A stretch of 64,000 bases of DNA from positions 682,001 to 746,000 of the forward strand of contig NZ_PYGD01000001.1 in assembly GCF_003014535.1 (NCBI RefSeq), in the 5' to 3' direction. Of the stretch, positions 25,421 through 34,246 are shown in pieces. The first letter of the stretch is position 1. Every line of letters begins with the position of its first letter. A program made the position numbers and the translations under genes. This DNA is from Taibaiella chishuiensis. Its GTDB lineage: Bacteria > Bacteroidota > Bacteroidia > Chitinophagales > Chitinophagaceae. A model generated the notes under the pieces. The model saw nothing but the letters and a program-made list of their open reading frames with translations. It had not been told where the DNA came from and did not search any database.

Positions 25421-26914
25421 ATGAACAGGAAAACCCTATTATTCTACAGCAGAAGCGAGCTTACCTACCTGTATGGCAGCCTCCACGAATATCTGAAAGA
25501 TGACTTCGAGATCGTACACGTCGCCTATGCCCGGGAAGAAGCGGATATCCTGAAAAACCAGTTTGGCATAGAAAACGTGATCGTTTTCAAAGAGCTGGCG
25601 GCGGGCTTCACTGCTGAAAAGATAACTGCGGAACGCCTGGAAGAAATGGACCAGTTGCTGATGAGCCAGAGTGACGGCAACTTTAACCTGAACAGCGCTT
25701 TGCAGAGCAACCGCACCTCCCGCTATATCGGTTACGAGAAATCGCTGTCGGTGGCGCTGATGTATTACGAAACCTGGAATCGCATATTTGCCGGGCGGAA
25801 AATAGATTTCTTCATCCACGAACCGGTATCGCTGCTGATGAACCAGGTTGCCGCGGCGGTATGCCGCCGCCAGGGTGGCATCTACAGCACGCATATCCTG
25901 GTGCAGGGCGACAAAGATCCCTATAACTTTATTATGGTAGACCAGTACAATGGTTTACCGGTGGAGGTAAGCTACCGCTACGCACACCTCGACAGTGCCG
26001 CTATACAGCGGGCAACCCCGCGTGTACAGGCCTTTCTCGACAAATTCCGGTCCTCCTATAACGTTTTTTTCAGTGCATTGGGCGCAGGTACCGCAGGATT
26101 CAAGTTTCGCAACGACCTGCGTAAAGCGGTATTACGGCAAAAGCTGAAAGCCCGTTTCAGACCGGCACACTTCGATCCCATACTGGATAATATCGAGCTG
26201 TTCATCACCGAAGATAACCTTAACGAACGCCGCCTCAGGAATGTAAAAGCCTATGGCGATATCGTATATGACCAGCCTGCTGCGGAAGACACTTTCTACT
26301 TCTACCCGCTGCACCTCGAGCCGGAGGCTGTGGTGCTGTACTGGGCCGATGGCCTCTATACCAACCAGGTTAAACTAATAGAAAATATTGCGGCGCAGCT
26401 GCCTGCCGGTGTTTTGCTTTATGTAAAAGACCACCCGCACCTTTACGGATACCGCGACCGGGCAGATTATGAGCGGATCCAGAGTATTCCCAACGTAAAA
26501 TTACTGGCGCCCTCTATCCCGGGCAAACAGATCATCAAAGATTGCAAGGGCGTAATCACGATCAATGGCACCGGCGGCCTGGAGGCCCTGTTGATGAATA
26601 AACATGTGGTGACCTTCGGCTCTGCATTTTATAATGCCTGCGAGCGGGTAAAACAGGTAAGGGATATCCGCGATCTGCGGGAGGCTTTGTACGCCCTCAA
26701 AGATGTGGTGTACCAGGACAATGAAGAACTGTATCGTTTCGTACTGGCATTGCTTACGAGCGAAAAGACCGGCTTTACCGATTTTTACGGGGGCATGCAT
26801 CGCGCACTCAAGACCGATCTCCGCGAAAATGCCGCAACCGTAGCCGCGGGCCTGAAAGAATTTTTTAATCATTACGGAAATTTTAAATCCGCCAACCAGG
26901 AGGAAGTACAGTGA
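25421..26914 (+). CDS. Capsule-synthesis-type transferase (PF05159-like), possible nonulosonic acid transferase
   Basis: 497 aa from ATG at 25421 (MNRKTLLFYSRSE); an earlier non-ATG frame start at 25400 adds unlikely residues. The second half has the signature of capsule-synthesis (KpsC/KpsS-like) proteins: LLYVKDHPHLYGYRD, LLAPSIPGKQIIKDC and TINGTGGLEALLMNKHVV, then FGSAFYN. Those proteins use CMP-linked nine- or eight-carbon acids. The gene directly follows the pathway that makes CMP-legionaminic acid, so it is the best candidate for the enzyme adding that residue to the growing repeat; this is inference. The last four bases overlap the flippase start. Confidence 0.65.
   Translation: MNRKTLLFYSRSELTYLYGSLHEYLKDDFEIVHVAYAREEADILKNQFGIENVIVFKELAAGFTAEKITAERLEEMDQLLMSQSDGNFNLNSALQSNRTSRYIGYEKSLSVALMYYETWNRIFAGRKIDFFIHEPVSLLMNQVAAAVCRRQGGIYSTHILVQGDKDPYNFIMVDQYNGLPVEVSYRYAHLDSAAIQRATPRVQAFLDKFRSSYNVFFSALGAGTAGFKFRNDLRKAVLRQKLKARFRPAHFDPILDNIELFITEDNLNERRLRNVKAYGDIVYDQPAAEDTFYFYPLHLEPEAVVLYWADGLYTNQVKLIENIAAQLPAGVLLYVKDHPHLYGYRDRADYERIQSIPNVKLLAPSIPGKQIIKDCKGVITINGTGGLEALLMNKHVVTFGSAFYNACERVKQVRDIRDLREALYALKDVVYQDNEELYRFVLALLTSEKTGFTDFYGGMHRALKTDLRENAATVAAGLKEFFNHYGNFKSANQEEVQ
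26898..26903 (+). promoter_or_regulatory. Full AGGAGG ribosome binding site for the flippase gene
   Basis: AGGAGG ends seven bases before the GTG start at 26911. Strong Shine-Dalgarno sequences are rare elsewhere in this window. Here it lies in the final codons of the upstream gene and supports the GTG start and the GTGA stop/start overlap. Confidence 0.6.
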
Positions 26915-28185
26915 GTAAAGTTGCCAAAATAAAGAGCCTGCTTAGCGGGCAAAAGCAAAAGCTCTCCTATGTGGTAATCAATATCGTGATGGCCCTTATG
27001 GGATTCGTGAAATCCTATATCACGATGAAATACCTGGGCTTTTACGAAGTGGGTCTGATTGCCATGATACAGTCTGTAATGGAGTTTGTCAGCATGCTCC
27101 AGATGGGCCTGCTCAGCGGCGGTTTCCGGATGTATTTCGTGAATACAAAAACAGTGAATAAGCGGATCAACAGTATGTTGTTCTCTTACTTCGGTTTACT
27201 TTCCTTCCTTTTTGTACTGGTGCTGGCGATATATATCGTAGTTACCGGGAAGCTTACACTACAATCCGGGCTGTTACTGTTAGGCGGCATCGTTGGCGTG
27301 TTTACCCTGGCCAAAACCTGGTTGAGCAACCTGCTTATTGCCGCGCAGAAGCTGTCGGAGCTGAACCGGCTGAATGTATCCTCTACGGTTATTTCCTTCC
27401 TGTTCCTGTTGCTGGTGCCTTTTTACGGCCTGGTGGGCTGTATCCTGCTCATTGCCTCGCAGCCGGTATTGTTTATCATTTTCGCTTTATGGAAGCATCC
27501 CGATTTCAGACCGGCAGGCCTCGTGTTCCGCAGGTCGTTGCTGCGTAAAATGTGGTTATTCGGTTTTATTCCGTTCCTGGCAGGTATCCTTATTAAAGTG
27601 GACGACCAGGTAGAGCGCTGGGGTATTATCAATACCCTGGGCCTCGAAGAGTTGGGCAAGTACAACCTGGTATTGATCTATTGCTCCGTATTCATGCTGG
27701 TGCCGGCATCCATCAACCCGATCTTTTTTCCCAAAACCATTTTGCAGTATAAGGAAAACGATGTGGCAGGGGTAAAGAACACGATGAAAAAATACGTGCT
27801 TATCCTCTTTGGTTATGCTTTGTTCGCTTTTGCCATGACAGCGCTGTTCCTGCCTTATTTCGTTAATTTGCTTTTGCCTAAATATAATGTCGGTGTACCG
27901 TATCTTTGGTATATATTTCCTTATCTGCTGGCACAGATACTGATTATGCCACTTGATTTTATCTATACGCTTACGGCCAAATACCGGATCATGTTCTTTT
28001 CCTACAGCTTCGGCGTATTACTTTTTGTTGGCCTGGTCGTCTGGATCAGCCGTCTGCCGGTTATCCGGCTGGAGTATTTCCCCATAGCTAAAAGTATGGA
28101 CGGCGCCTGCTTCCTGGTGGTCAGTTATATCGGTTATTATCTCTTTTTCGGCAGGAAGAACAGGAAATCTATTTTTAAACAATAA
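26911..28185 (+). CDS. wzx: Wzx-type polysaccharide flippase (O-antigen translocase)
   Basis: 424 aa, with a dozen or so hydrophobic spans, e.g. LSYVVINIVMALMGFVKSYI near the N-terminus and VPYLWYIFPYLLAQILIMPL near residue 330. Proteins of the MOP/PST superfamily move undecaprenyl-linked repeat units across the inner membrane. It starts with GTG, overlapping the previous stop codon (GTGA) behind a full Shine-Dalgarno. It is the only flippase in the window and pairs functionally with the Wzy-like polymerase at 35291. Substrate specificity cannot be read from sequence. Confidence 0.88.
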   Translation: MSKVAKIKSLLSGQKQKLSYVVINIVMALMGFVKSYITMKYLGFYEVGLIAMIQSVMEFVSMLQMGLLSGGFRMYFVNTKTVNKRINSMLFSYFGLLSFLFVLVLAIYIVVTGKLTLQSGLLLLGGIVGVFTLAKTWLSNLLIAAQKLSELNRLNVSSTVISFLFLLLVPFYGLVGCILLIASQPVLFIIFALWKHPDFRPAGLVFRRSLLRKMWLFGFIPFLAGILIKVDDQVERWGIINTLGLEELGKYNLVLIYCSVFMLVPASINPIFFPKTILQYKENDVAGVKNTMKKYVLILFGYALFAFAMTALFLPYFVNLLLPKYNVGVPYLWYIFPYLLAQILIMPLDFIYTLTAKYRIMFFSYSFGVLLFVGLVVWISRLPVIRLEYFPIAKSMDGACFLVVSYIGYYLFFGRKNRKSIFKQ

Positions 28186-28196
28186 AAAACAATCAT

Positions 28197-29084
28197 ATGT
28201 CCGTTTTAAAGAAAGCAGCTAACAGGTTACTATTTGAATGGCAGAGAAATGTCACCAGCATTCCCAAGCGTAATTTTTCCATTAATCTGGTGACTGCGTT
28301 TTTAAAGAATAAGAAAGCGATAGGGACCAAACGTCTCGGGAACATAAATATTGATAAGCATGCCGAAGACCTTAAGGAAAACGGATATACTAAATTCGGC
28401 ATTGTGCTGAACGAACAGGAAATAAACGGACTTAAACAGTATTTGAAAGACCTGCCCGTTTACAATACTTATAAACCCCAGGACCGGTTTACGATGGACA
28501 GCGTTCCGGAAGACTGTCATGTAGCCAGCTTCGATGAGCAGAACCTGGTTAAAAACGAACTTATTCTTGATCTCGTAAACGACGAATCTTTGTTGGAAAT
28601 TGCACGGAGAACGTTGGGTGCTACGCCTACCGTTTCCGAAGTCGGTGGCTGGTGGTCCTTTGCGGGTAAGAAAAAAGCAAAGGATGCACAGCTCTTTCAC
28701 CGCGATGTGGATGATTTCAAATTCCTAAAATTATTCATTTACCTCACCGATGTGACAAAGGATACGGGACCGCATATCTATGTTGCCAAATCGCACAATA
28801 AGAATCTCGCCACGAAGCTGAAACGCTATACTGATGAGGAGGTCGATACGCTTTTGGGCAAAGAGAACGTGCTTTCATTTGAAGAACCCAAGGGAAGTGT
28901 CTTTTTGGTTAATACTTACGGAATGCACAAAGGGCTGCTCCCGGTTACCGATAACCGGCTGCTCATCCAGATCGAATATTCAACATTACCGCTTTATGTA
29001 CGCAAATATGCTCCCGTTAAATTAAACCGGGATGTCAGCAAACTTGATCCTTATGTAAACCGGCTGATCGTTGATTTTAAGTAA
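28197..29084 (+). CDS. Phytanoyl-CoA dioxygenase (PhyH) family protein
   Basis: 295 aa. The Fe(II)/2-oxoglutarate dioxygenase triad is visible as H168 and D170 in LFHRDVDD and H244 in TYGMHKGLLP, with R254 (TDNRLLIQIEYS) suited to bind 2-oxoglutarate. KLFIYLTDVTKDTGPHIYVA is a typical PhyH core strand. The family hydroxylates lipids, amino acids and other small molecules. The gene stands between the flippase and acetyltransferases, so a hydroxylated sugar, lipid or amino-acid substituent of the polysaccharide is possible; the substrate is unknown. Base composition drops here: the first codons already include TTA and CTA, which are rare in the flanking genes, suggesting separate acquisition. 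Confidence 0.82.
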   Translation: MSVLKKAANRLLFEWQRNVTSIPKRNFSINLVTAFLKNKKAIGTKRLGNINIDKHAEDLKENGYTKFGIVLNEQEINGLKQYLKDLPVYNTYKPQDRFTMDSVPEDCHVASFDEQNLVKNELILDLVNDESLLEIARRTLGATPTVSEVGGWWSFAGKKKAKDAQLFHRDVDDFKFLKLFIYLTDVTKDTGPHIYVAKSHNKNLATKLKRYTDEEVDTLLGKENVLSFEEPKGSVFLVNTYGMHKGLLPVTDNRLLIQIEYSTLPLYVRKYAPVKLNRDVSKLDPYVNRLIVDFK

Positions 29085-29106
29085 CCTGTAAAATGAGCTG
29101 CCCCGG

Positions 29107-29715
29107 ATGAATATTTTCAGAAGAATAAGTATAAAACTATCGGTTTTATACTATAGTAAAATTATTAATAAGAAGTTTAAGTTCTTTGGGCGCAACGTTA
29201 TTATGGTAAACCCGCTGCGTGTAGACGGTCCCGGATATATTGCACTGAAGGACAATGTACAGGTCAATTACAAAACCTGGTTGGCTGCACAGCCACTGAC
29301 CGGTATGCCGGATTGTTTACTGGAGATCGGTGAGGGGACTGTTATCGGTAACTTTAACCATATCTATGCCACACATCGGGTAATTATCGGCAAAAAAGTG
29401 CTGACTGCAGATAAGGTATATATTTCTGATAACCTGCATGGCTACGAACAGGTAGATATCCCGATTATGGACCAGCCGATAAAACAGAACAAAACCGTGG
29501 AAATAGGCGATGGTACCTGGCTGGGCGAGCACGTAGCCGTAATGGGAAGTAAAATAGGAAAGAATTGTGTAATAGCAGCCAATGCTGTTGTTACAAAAGA
29601 TATACCGGATTATTGTGTGGCTGCCGGTATCCCGGCCGTAATTATTAAGCGGTACCATACCGGGAAGAAAGCCTGGCTGCGGACCCGGAAGGATGGCACT
29701 TTTCTGGAAGATTAA
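29107..29715 (+). CDS. Left-handed beta-helix acyltransferase (hexapeptide repeat)
   Basis: 202 aa. Hexapeptide repeats occupy most of the protein, e.g. LEIGEGTVIGNFNHIYATH and VEIGDGTWLGEHVAVMGSKI, and it ends in the common acetyl-CoA-binding pattern IAANAVVTKDIPDYCVAAGI. The active-site type histidine region is DNLHGYEQVDIPIMDQ, as in sugar O-acetyltransferases. It probably acetylates a hydroxyl of the repeat unit in the cytoplasm using acetyl-CoA. A second enzyme of this fold follows after 44 bp. The DNA is AT-rich: 17 G+C in the 60 bases 29101-29160 by hand count. Confidence 0.85.
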   Translation: MNIFRRISIKLSVLYYSKIINKKFKFFGRNVIMVNPLRVDGPGYIALKDNVQVNYKTWLAAQPLTGMPDCLLEIGEGTVIGNFNHIYATHRVIIGKKVLTADKVYISDNLHGYEQVDIPIMDQPIKQNKTVEIGDGTWLGEHVAVMGSKIGKNCVIAANAVVTKDIPDYCVAAGIPAVIIKRYHTGKKAWLRTRKDGTFLED

Positions 29716-29759
29716 CCCTGTGGCCACTATTTCACCATCGATCAATATGTATGTAACTT

Positions 29760-30416
29760 ATGATGTCTATCAAAACCCTGATCTATAAAGTCTACCTTGA
29801 AATTTACTGGAGACTGTATAACCTGAAGCACAATACCCGTATCTATAATCACCAGATTCCCAAAAATATTAAGATCGGGAAGAAGGTGATGATCAGAAGC
29901 AATACGACGATCGGCAGCGATTTTTCGATCGGCGACTATTCACATATAAGCGGCCCGATCAATTATATCGAGGCGGCACATATCGGAAAGCATTGTTCCA
30001 TAGCAAGGCAATGCGTGATTGGGGTTAGCGGACATCCGTATGATTGGGCTACAACCTGCCCTATTATCCATATTCCCTATTACGGCTTTATCGATGAAAA
30101 TGTGCACCAGCCGCAAAAAGACGCCGTAGTCGTCGGCCATGATGTATGGGTTGGAATTAACGCTATTATTTCCCGGGGCGTAAAAATCGGGAACGGGGCG
30201 GTTATCGCTGCCGGCGCCGTGGTTACCAAAGATGTGGAGCCTTACGCGATCGTGGGTGGTACCCCGGCTAAGCTTATCAAATACAGGTTTAGAAAAGAGA
30301 TCATCGATGCGCTTCAGAAAATGCAGTGGTGGGATTGGGACGATGCCAAACTGAAGCAAGAAGCAAAATATATGTATGATATTGAAGAGTTTGTAAGAAG
30401 AAATGCAGTGGAGTAG
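29760..30416 (+). CDS. CatB-related O-acetyltransferase (XAT family)
   Basis: 218 aa. The protein has the xenobiotic-acetyltransferase type left-handed beta helix: IKIGKKVMIRSNTTIGSDFS, a long loop around GVSGHPYDWATTCPIIHIPY, then VVGHDVWVGINAIISRGVKI and IVGGTPAKLIKYRF, closing with a helix rich in Trp (MQWWDWDDAKL). In polysaccharide loci such enzymes O-acetylate sugars. An ATG at 29763 is an equally good start. It continues the AT-rich block and is followed by the MBOAT gene. The acceptor is not known. Confidence 0.85.
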   Translation: MMSIKTLIYKVYLEIYWRLYNLKHNTRIYNHQIPKNIKIGKKVMIRSNTTIGSDFSIGDYSHISGPINYIEAAHIGKHCSIARQCVIGVSGHPYDWATTCPIIHIPYYGFIDENVHQPQKDAVVVGHDVWVGINAIISRGVKIGNGAVIAAGAVVTKDVEPYAIVGGTPAKLIKYRFRKEIIDALQKMQWWDWDDAKLKQEAKYMYDIEEFVRRNAVE

Positions 30417-30472
30417 TCACGGGTATCCAAAATATGATGATTAAAATATAAAATCAACAATATTCCTTTAGC

Positions 30473-31909
30473 ATGCTGTTCAATACCTTTCAATATGCAA
30501 TTTTTTTGCTTATTGTTTTCCTGCTCTATTGGTTCCCTTTAAAAAAGTCGCTGAAGGGACAAAATGTATTGCTGCTGGTTGCCAGCTACTATTTTTATAG
30601 TTGCTGGGATTGGCGTTTTCTTTTTCTCCTGGTATTCTCTACACTGCTGGACTATTATTCCGGTATTAAGATCGACCGGAGCGAAGGGAAGCGGGCCAAG
30701 AAATTCTGGCTTGTCATCAGTATCGCTATCAATCTCTCGTTCCTGGGCTTGTTCAAATATTATAATTTTTTTGCGGATTCATTTGTGACCTTACTCCAGT
30801 CCATAGGCTTTAAAGCAAGTTATACTACGTTGAACGTTATTCTGCCTGTCGGTATCTCTTTTTATACCTTCCATGGCCTCTCTTATGTGCTTGATGTTTA
30901 CAATCAGAAAATCCGCCCCAGAACTAATTTTGTGGATTATTCGCTGTTCGTTAGCTTCTTTCCCTTGTTGGTTGCCGGTCCTATAGAAAGGGCTACACAC
31001 CTGTTGCCGCAAGTGGAAAAGGAACGGAGTTTCGATTATAGTAAAGCGATCGACGGATTGCGGCAAATGCTTTGGGGCCTGTTTAAAAAAGTGGTGATTG
31101 CCGATGGCTGTGCTGAGTATGCCAATATGATTTTTAATCATTCGGGAGATTATAATGGCAGTACATTGGTGCTCGGCGCGTTTTTCTTTACGATACAGAT
31201 CTACTGCGACTTTTCCGGCTATTCCGATATTGCATTAGGTACGGCAAGGCTCTTCGGTTTCGAGTTGCTGCGCAATTTTGCATTTCCCTATTTCTCACGC
31301 GATATCGCTGAATTTTGGAGAAGATGGCATATTTCCCTTTCCTCGTGGTTCAGGGATTACCTCTATTTTCCACTGGGTGGAAGCAAAGGGGGCCTCTGGA
31401 TGAAAATCCGGAACACTTTTATCATTTTCCTCGTCAGCGGATTTTGGCACGGGGCCAATTGGACGTTCGTTTTCTGGGGTGCGCTGAATGCTATTTATTT
31501 TTTACCCCTGTTGTTGCTGAATCGTAACCGGAATAACCTGGAAACGGTTGCCCAGGGAAAGGTTTTTCCGACAGTTCGCGAAACCTGGGGAATATGCAGC
31601 ACTTTTCTTCTGGCCATGTTCGCGTGGATATTTTTCAGAGCCGAGAGCCTGTCTCATGCTTTCAGCTATATCGGCACCATTTTTTCCGGTTCTCTTTTCA
31701 AAATGCCGCAGGTTGTTCCCGTTAAAATGTTCGTGCTCATTTTCCTGTTTATGATCGTGGAATGGTTCGGCCGGGAGCAGCAACATGCATTAGCCAGATT
31801 TGGCACCCGATGGCCTTCGCTGGTCCGGTACGGTGCCTACTACTGTATTATATTGCTCATATTGGCATTTTTCGGCAAAGAACAGCAATTTATTTACTTT
31901 CAATTTTAA
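30473..31909 (+). CDS. MBOAT-family membrane O-acyltransferase (AlgI-like)
   Basis: 478 aa with about ten membrane spans. The MBOAT signature region is complete: YFSRDIAEFWRRWHISLSSW, FRDYLYFPLGGSKGG, and the active-site histidine in GFWHGANWTFVFWGA. AlgI-type proteins carry acyl groups, usually acetyl, across the inner membrane for modification of a periplasmic polysaccharide. The SGNH-type partner follows 2 bp later, as AlgI is followed by AlgJ in other systems. The gene lies in the AT-rich block (19 G+C in 30481-30540 by hand count). Confidence 0.92.
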   Translation: MLFNTFQYAIFLLIVFLLYWFPLKKSLKGQNVLLLVASYYFYSCWDWRFLFLLVFSTLLDYYSGIKIDRSEGKRAKKFWLVISIAINLSFLGLFKYYNFFADSFVTLLQSIGFKASYTTLNVILPVGISFYTFHGLSYVLDVYNQKIRPRTNFVDYSLFVSFFPLLVAGPIERATHLLPQVEKERSFDYSKAIDGLRQMLWGLFKKVVIADGCAEYANMIFNHSGDYNGSTLVLGAFFFTIQIYCDFSGYSDIALGTARLFGFELLRNFAFPYFSRDIAEFWRRWHISLSSWFRDYLYFPLGGSKGGLWMKIRNTFIIFLVSGFWHGANWTFVFWGALNAIYFLPLLLLNRNRNNLETVAQGKVFPTVRETWGICSTFLLAMFAWIFFRAESLSHAFSYIGTIFSGSLFKMPQVVPVKMFVLIFLFMIVEWFGREQQHALARFGTRWPSLVRYGAYYCIILLILAFFGKEQQFIYFQF

Positions 31910-31911
31910 AT

Positions 31912-33036
31912 ATGAAAAAATTAATTGTCAAATTCCTGGTGTTTGTATTGCCGGTGCTGGTCGTTCTTTTAATACCGACTATCATATTAAGGGCTACTGG
32001 TGAAAATTTCAAGCCCATCGATCAACTGTCTTTAAGTGGAGCAAAATATATAATCGGCTATTCCAACAACGAAAACAACTACTCCTATCTTAAATGGCAT
32101 GTGGCTGCCGATGGTCCTAAAAATACTGTTATGGCTCTGGGTTCATCCAGGGTGATGGAGTTCCGGGCAAAAATGTTTGACGTTCCCTTTTATAATCTGG
32201 GGTGGGCAGCAACAAGCCTTACACATTTCCAGCCTTTCCTGGAAAGCCTCCCTGAAGAGAAATACCCCCAATACCTGATCATCGGCCTGGATCAATGGTA
32301 TTTCAACAAAAATACCGACAGCCTTAGGGATATTCCGTCAAAAGAGAAATGGAAAAACAGTTTTACCTATTTTAGTCAGGCATCCATTTACCGGGGTATT
32401 TACAGCAACTTGCTTCACCGCAAGCTGAAGCTCTCGATGCTGAAACAGAGAGATGGCGTGCAAAGGATAGGCTTAAACGCCGTTATGAATAACGTTGGTT
32501 TTCTGAACGATGGCAGTATGTATTACGGCGACGAACTTACCAAATTGCTCAACGGAGATCCTGCTTCTTTTGATTATAAATTTCATTTAACCTACGACAG
32601 GATTAACAGCGGCAACCGTAAGTTTGAATACGGATCAACATTAAACCCGGAGGCCTTTGTCATTTTGGAACGTTTATTGTCGTATTGTAAAGCACATAAC
32701 ATAAAGGTAATTGCTTTCCTGGCTCCTTTTTCAGACGAGATCTACCATTACATGGAGCAATCCGGTAATTATAGTTATATCCCCAAAATTTACCCGGCAA
32801 TTAAGCCGGTCTTTGAACGGTATAATAGTGAACTATATGATTTTACGACGGTATCATCCGTAAACTCAAATGACCAGGAAGTGGTAGACGGCTTGCATGG
32901 CGGCGAACTGACCTATCTGAAGCTTGTTATAAAAATGCTCGAAAAGGGGTCGGAACTTAATAAGGTTACGAATCTCGACCGTTTAAGACAAGACGCAACA
33001 AAACCTATTAACAGGTATACCGTTTATGGTATCTAG
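31912..33036 (+). CDS. SGNH/AlgJ-like acyltransferase or esterase, MBOAT partner
   Basis: 374 aa from ATG at 31912, 2 bp after the MBOAT stop; an open frame from 31762 overlaps that gene and is not used. A single N-terminal membrane anchor (about residues 5-27) places the remainder in the periplasm. The SGNH-type nucleophile motif is MALGSSRVMEF near residue 75, and the C-terminal Asp/His pair is in VVDGLHGGELTY near 330. With the MBOAT protein it would transfer acyl groups onto the exported glycan, as AlgJ or AlgX do on alginate. The following gene begins 57 bp later, where GC content returns to normal. Confidence 0.78.
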   Translation: MKKLIVKFLVFVLPVLVVLLIPTIILRATGENFKPIDQLSLSGAKYIIGYSNNENNYSYLKWHVAADGPKNTVMALGSSRVMEFRAKMFDVPFYNLGWAATSLTHFQPFLESLPEEKYPQYLIIGLDQWYFNKNTDSLRDIPSKEKWKNSFTYFSQASIYRGIYSNLLHRKLKLSMLKQRDGVQRIGLNAVMNNVGFLNDGSMYYGDELTKLLNGDPASFDYKFHLTYDRINSGNRKFEYGSTLNPEAFVILERLLSYCKAHNIKVIAFLAPFSDEIYHYMEQSGNYSYIPKIYPAIKPVFERYNSELYDFTTVSSVNSNDQEVVDGLHGGELTYLKLVIKMLEKGSELNKVTNLDRLRQDATKPINRYTVYGI

Positions 33037-33093
33037 TGTAAAACAATCCTGTATAATCCTTATTGAAAATAAACTCTGGATAATCCTATATAA

Positions 33094-34242
33094 ATGGCAA
33101 GTACAATTCTGATTACCGGTGGCATGGGCTTTATCGGTTCCCACCTGATAAGAACACTGAATGAAAAAGGCTACGGCGACATCGTGGTATTGGATAACCT
33201 CACCGAACAGATCCATGGAAAAAATCCGGAACAGACGGAGGCATTCAAAACTACGGCAGCCAAAGTGCGTTTTATCAAAGGTTGCGTAACCGACCGCGAG
33301 CTGCTGTTGCAGGCTTTACAAGGTGTGGACACAGTGGTACACCTGGCTGCAGAGACCGGTACCGGACAAAGCATGTATGAGATCAAACGTTATGCCGATG
33401 TCAATATTGGCGGTACGGCCTTGCTGCTCGACCTGCTCGCCAACGAAAAAGGACTTAAAGTAAAAAAGGTGGTGGTTGCTTCATCGCGCTCTATTTATGG
33501 CGAAGGGCGCTACCAGGTACCGGCAACCGGCGCCTATGTTTACCCGGCACACCGGCAGGATGCCGAAATGCGTGCAGGCAACTTTGAAGTAACGTATCCT
33601 GGTGTGGAAGAGCCGCTCCGCCTGGTGCCTACTGACGAGCAGTCGCAGATCCACCCTTCCTCGGTATATGGTATTACCAAGCAAAATCAGGAGCAGATGG
33701 TCATGACGGTATGCCCAGCCATTGGTATTGCGCCGGTAGCCTTTCGCTACCAGAACGTGTATGGTCCGGGCCAGTCCTTATCCAATCCTTATACCGGCAT
33801 ACTTTCCATATTTTCTACCCTGATCCGTAATGGCAAGGGCATTAATATTTTTGAAGACGGGCTGGAAAGCCGCGACTTCGTATATGTGCAGGATGTAGTA
33901 GATGCAACCATCGCGGGCATAGAGCAGGAAGCAGCCAACGGACAGGTATTCAATGTGGGCTCGGGTGTAGGTACTACCGTGATGCAGGTTGCCCAGACCT
34001 TAAAAAAAGCATACGGTATCGATGTGCCTTTAACGATATCCGGCAACTATCGTATCGGCGATATCCGGCACAACATAGCCGACCTTGGTAAAATAGGAAA
34101 AATGCTGGCCTTCCAGCCGAAAGTCAGTTTCGAGCAAGGCATCGCGCATTTTTGTACCTGGGTAATGCAGCAGGATGTCGAAAAGAACAACCTGTACGAT
34201 CAGTCAATCAATGAAATGAAAGAGAAAGGTCTTTTAAAATAA
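33094..34242 (+). CDS. NAD-dependent epimerase, dTDP-L-rhamnose 4-epimerase-like
   Basis: 382 aa, longer than most SDR epimerases. The Rossmann motif is LITGGMGFIGSHLIRTLNEKG, followed by LDNLTEQIHGKNPE, a segment common in the dTDP-L-rhamnose 4-epimerase group, GTGQSMYEIKRYADVN, SSRSIYGEGRY and the active-site HPSSVYGITKQNQE. Such enzymes make dTDP-6-deoxy-L-talose from dTDP-L-rhamnose. This would fit with rfbB, rfbC and rfbA upstream, but RmlD is not found nearby. A general UDP-sugar epimerase is the alternative. GC content is normal here, unlike its left neighbour. Confidence 0.7.
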   Translation: MASTILITGGMGFIGSHLIRTLNEKGYGDIVVLDNLTEQIHGKNPEQTEAFKTTAAKVRFIKGCVTDRELLLQALQGVDTVVHLAAETGTGQSMYEIKRYADVNIGGTALLLDLLANEKGLKVKKVVVASSRSIYGEGRYQVPATGAYVYPAHRQDAEMRAGNFEVTYPGVEEPLRLVPTDEQSQIHPSSVYGITKQNQEQMVMTVCPAIGIAPVAFRYQNVYGPGQSLSNPYTGILSIFSTLIRNGKGINIFEDGLESRDFVYVQDVVDATIAGIEQEAANGQVFNVGSGVGTTVMQVAQTLKKAYGIDVPLTISGNYRIGDIRHNIADLGKIGKMLAFQPKVSFEQGIAHFCTWVMQQDVEKNNLYDQSINEMKEKGLLK

Positions 34243-34246
34243 CGAT

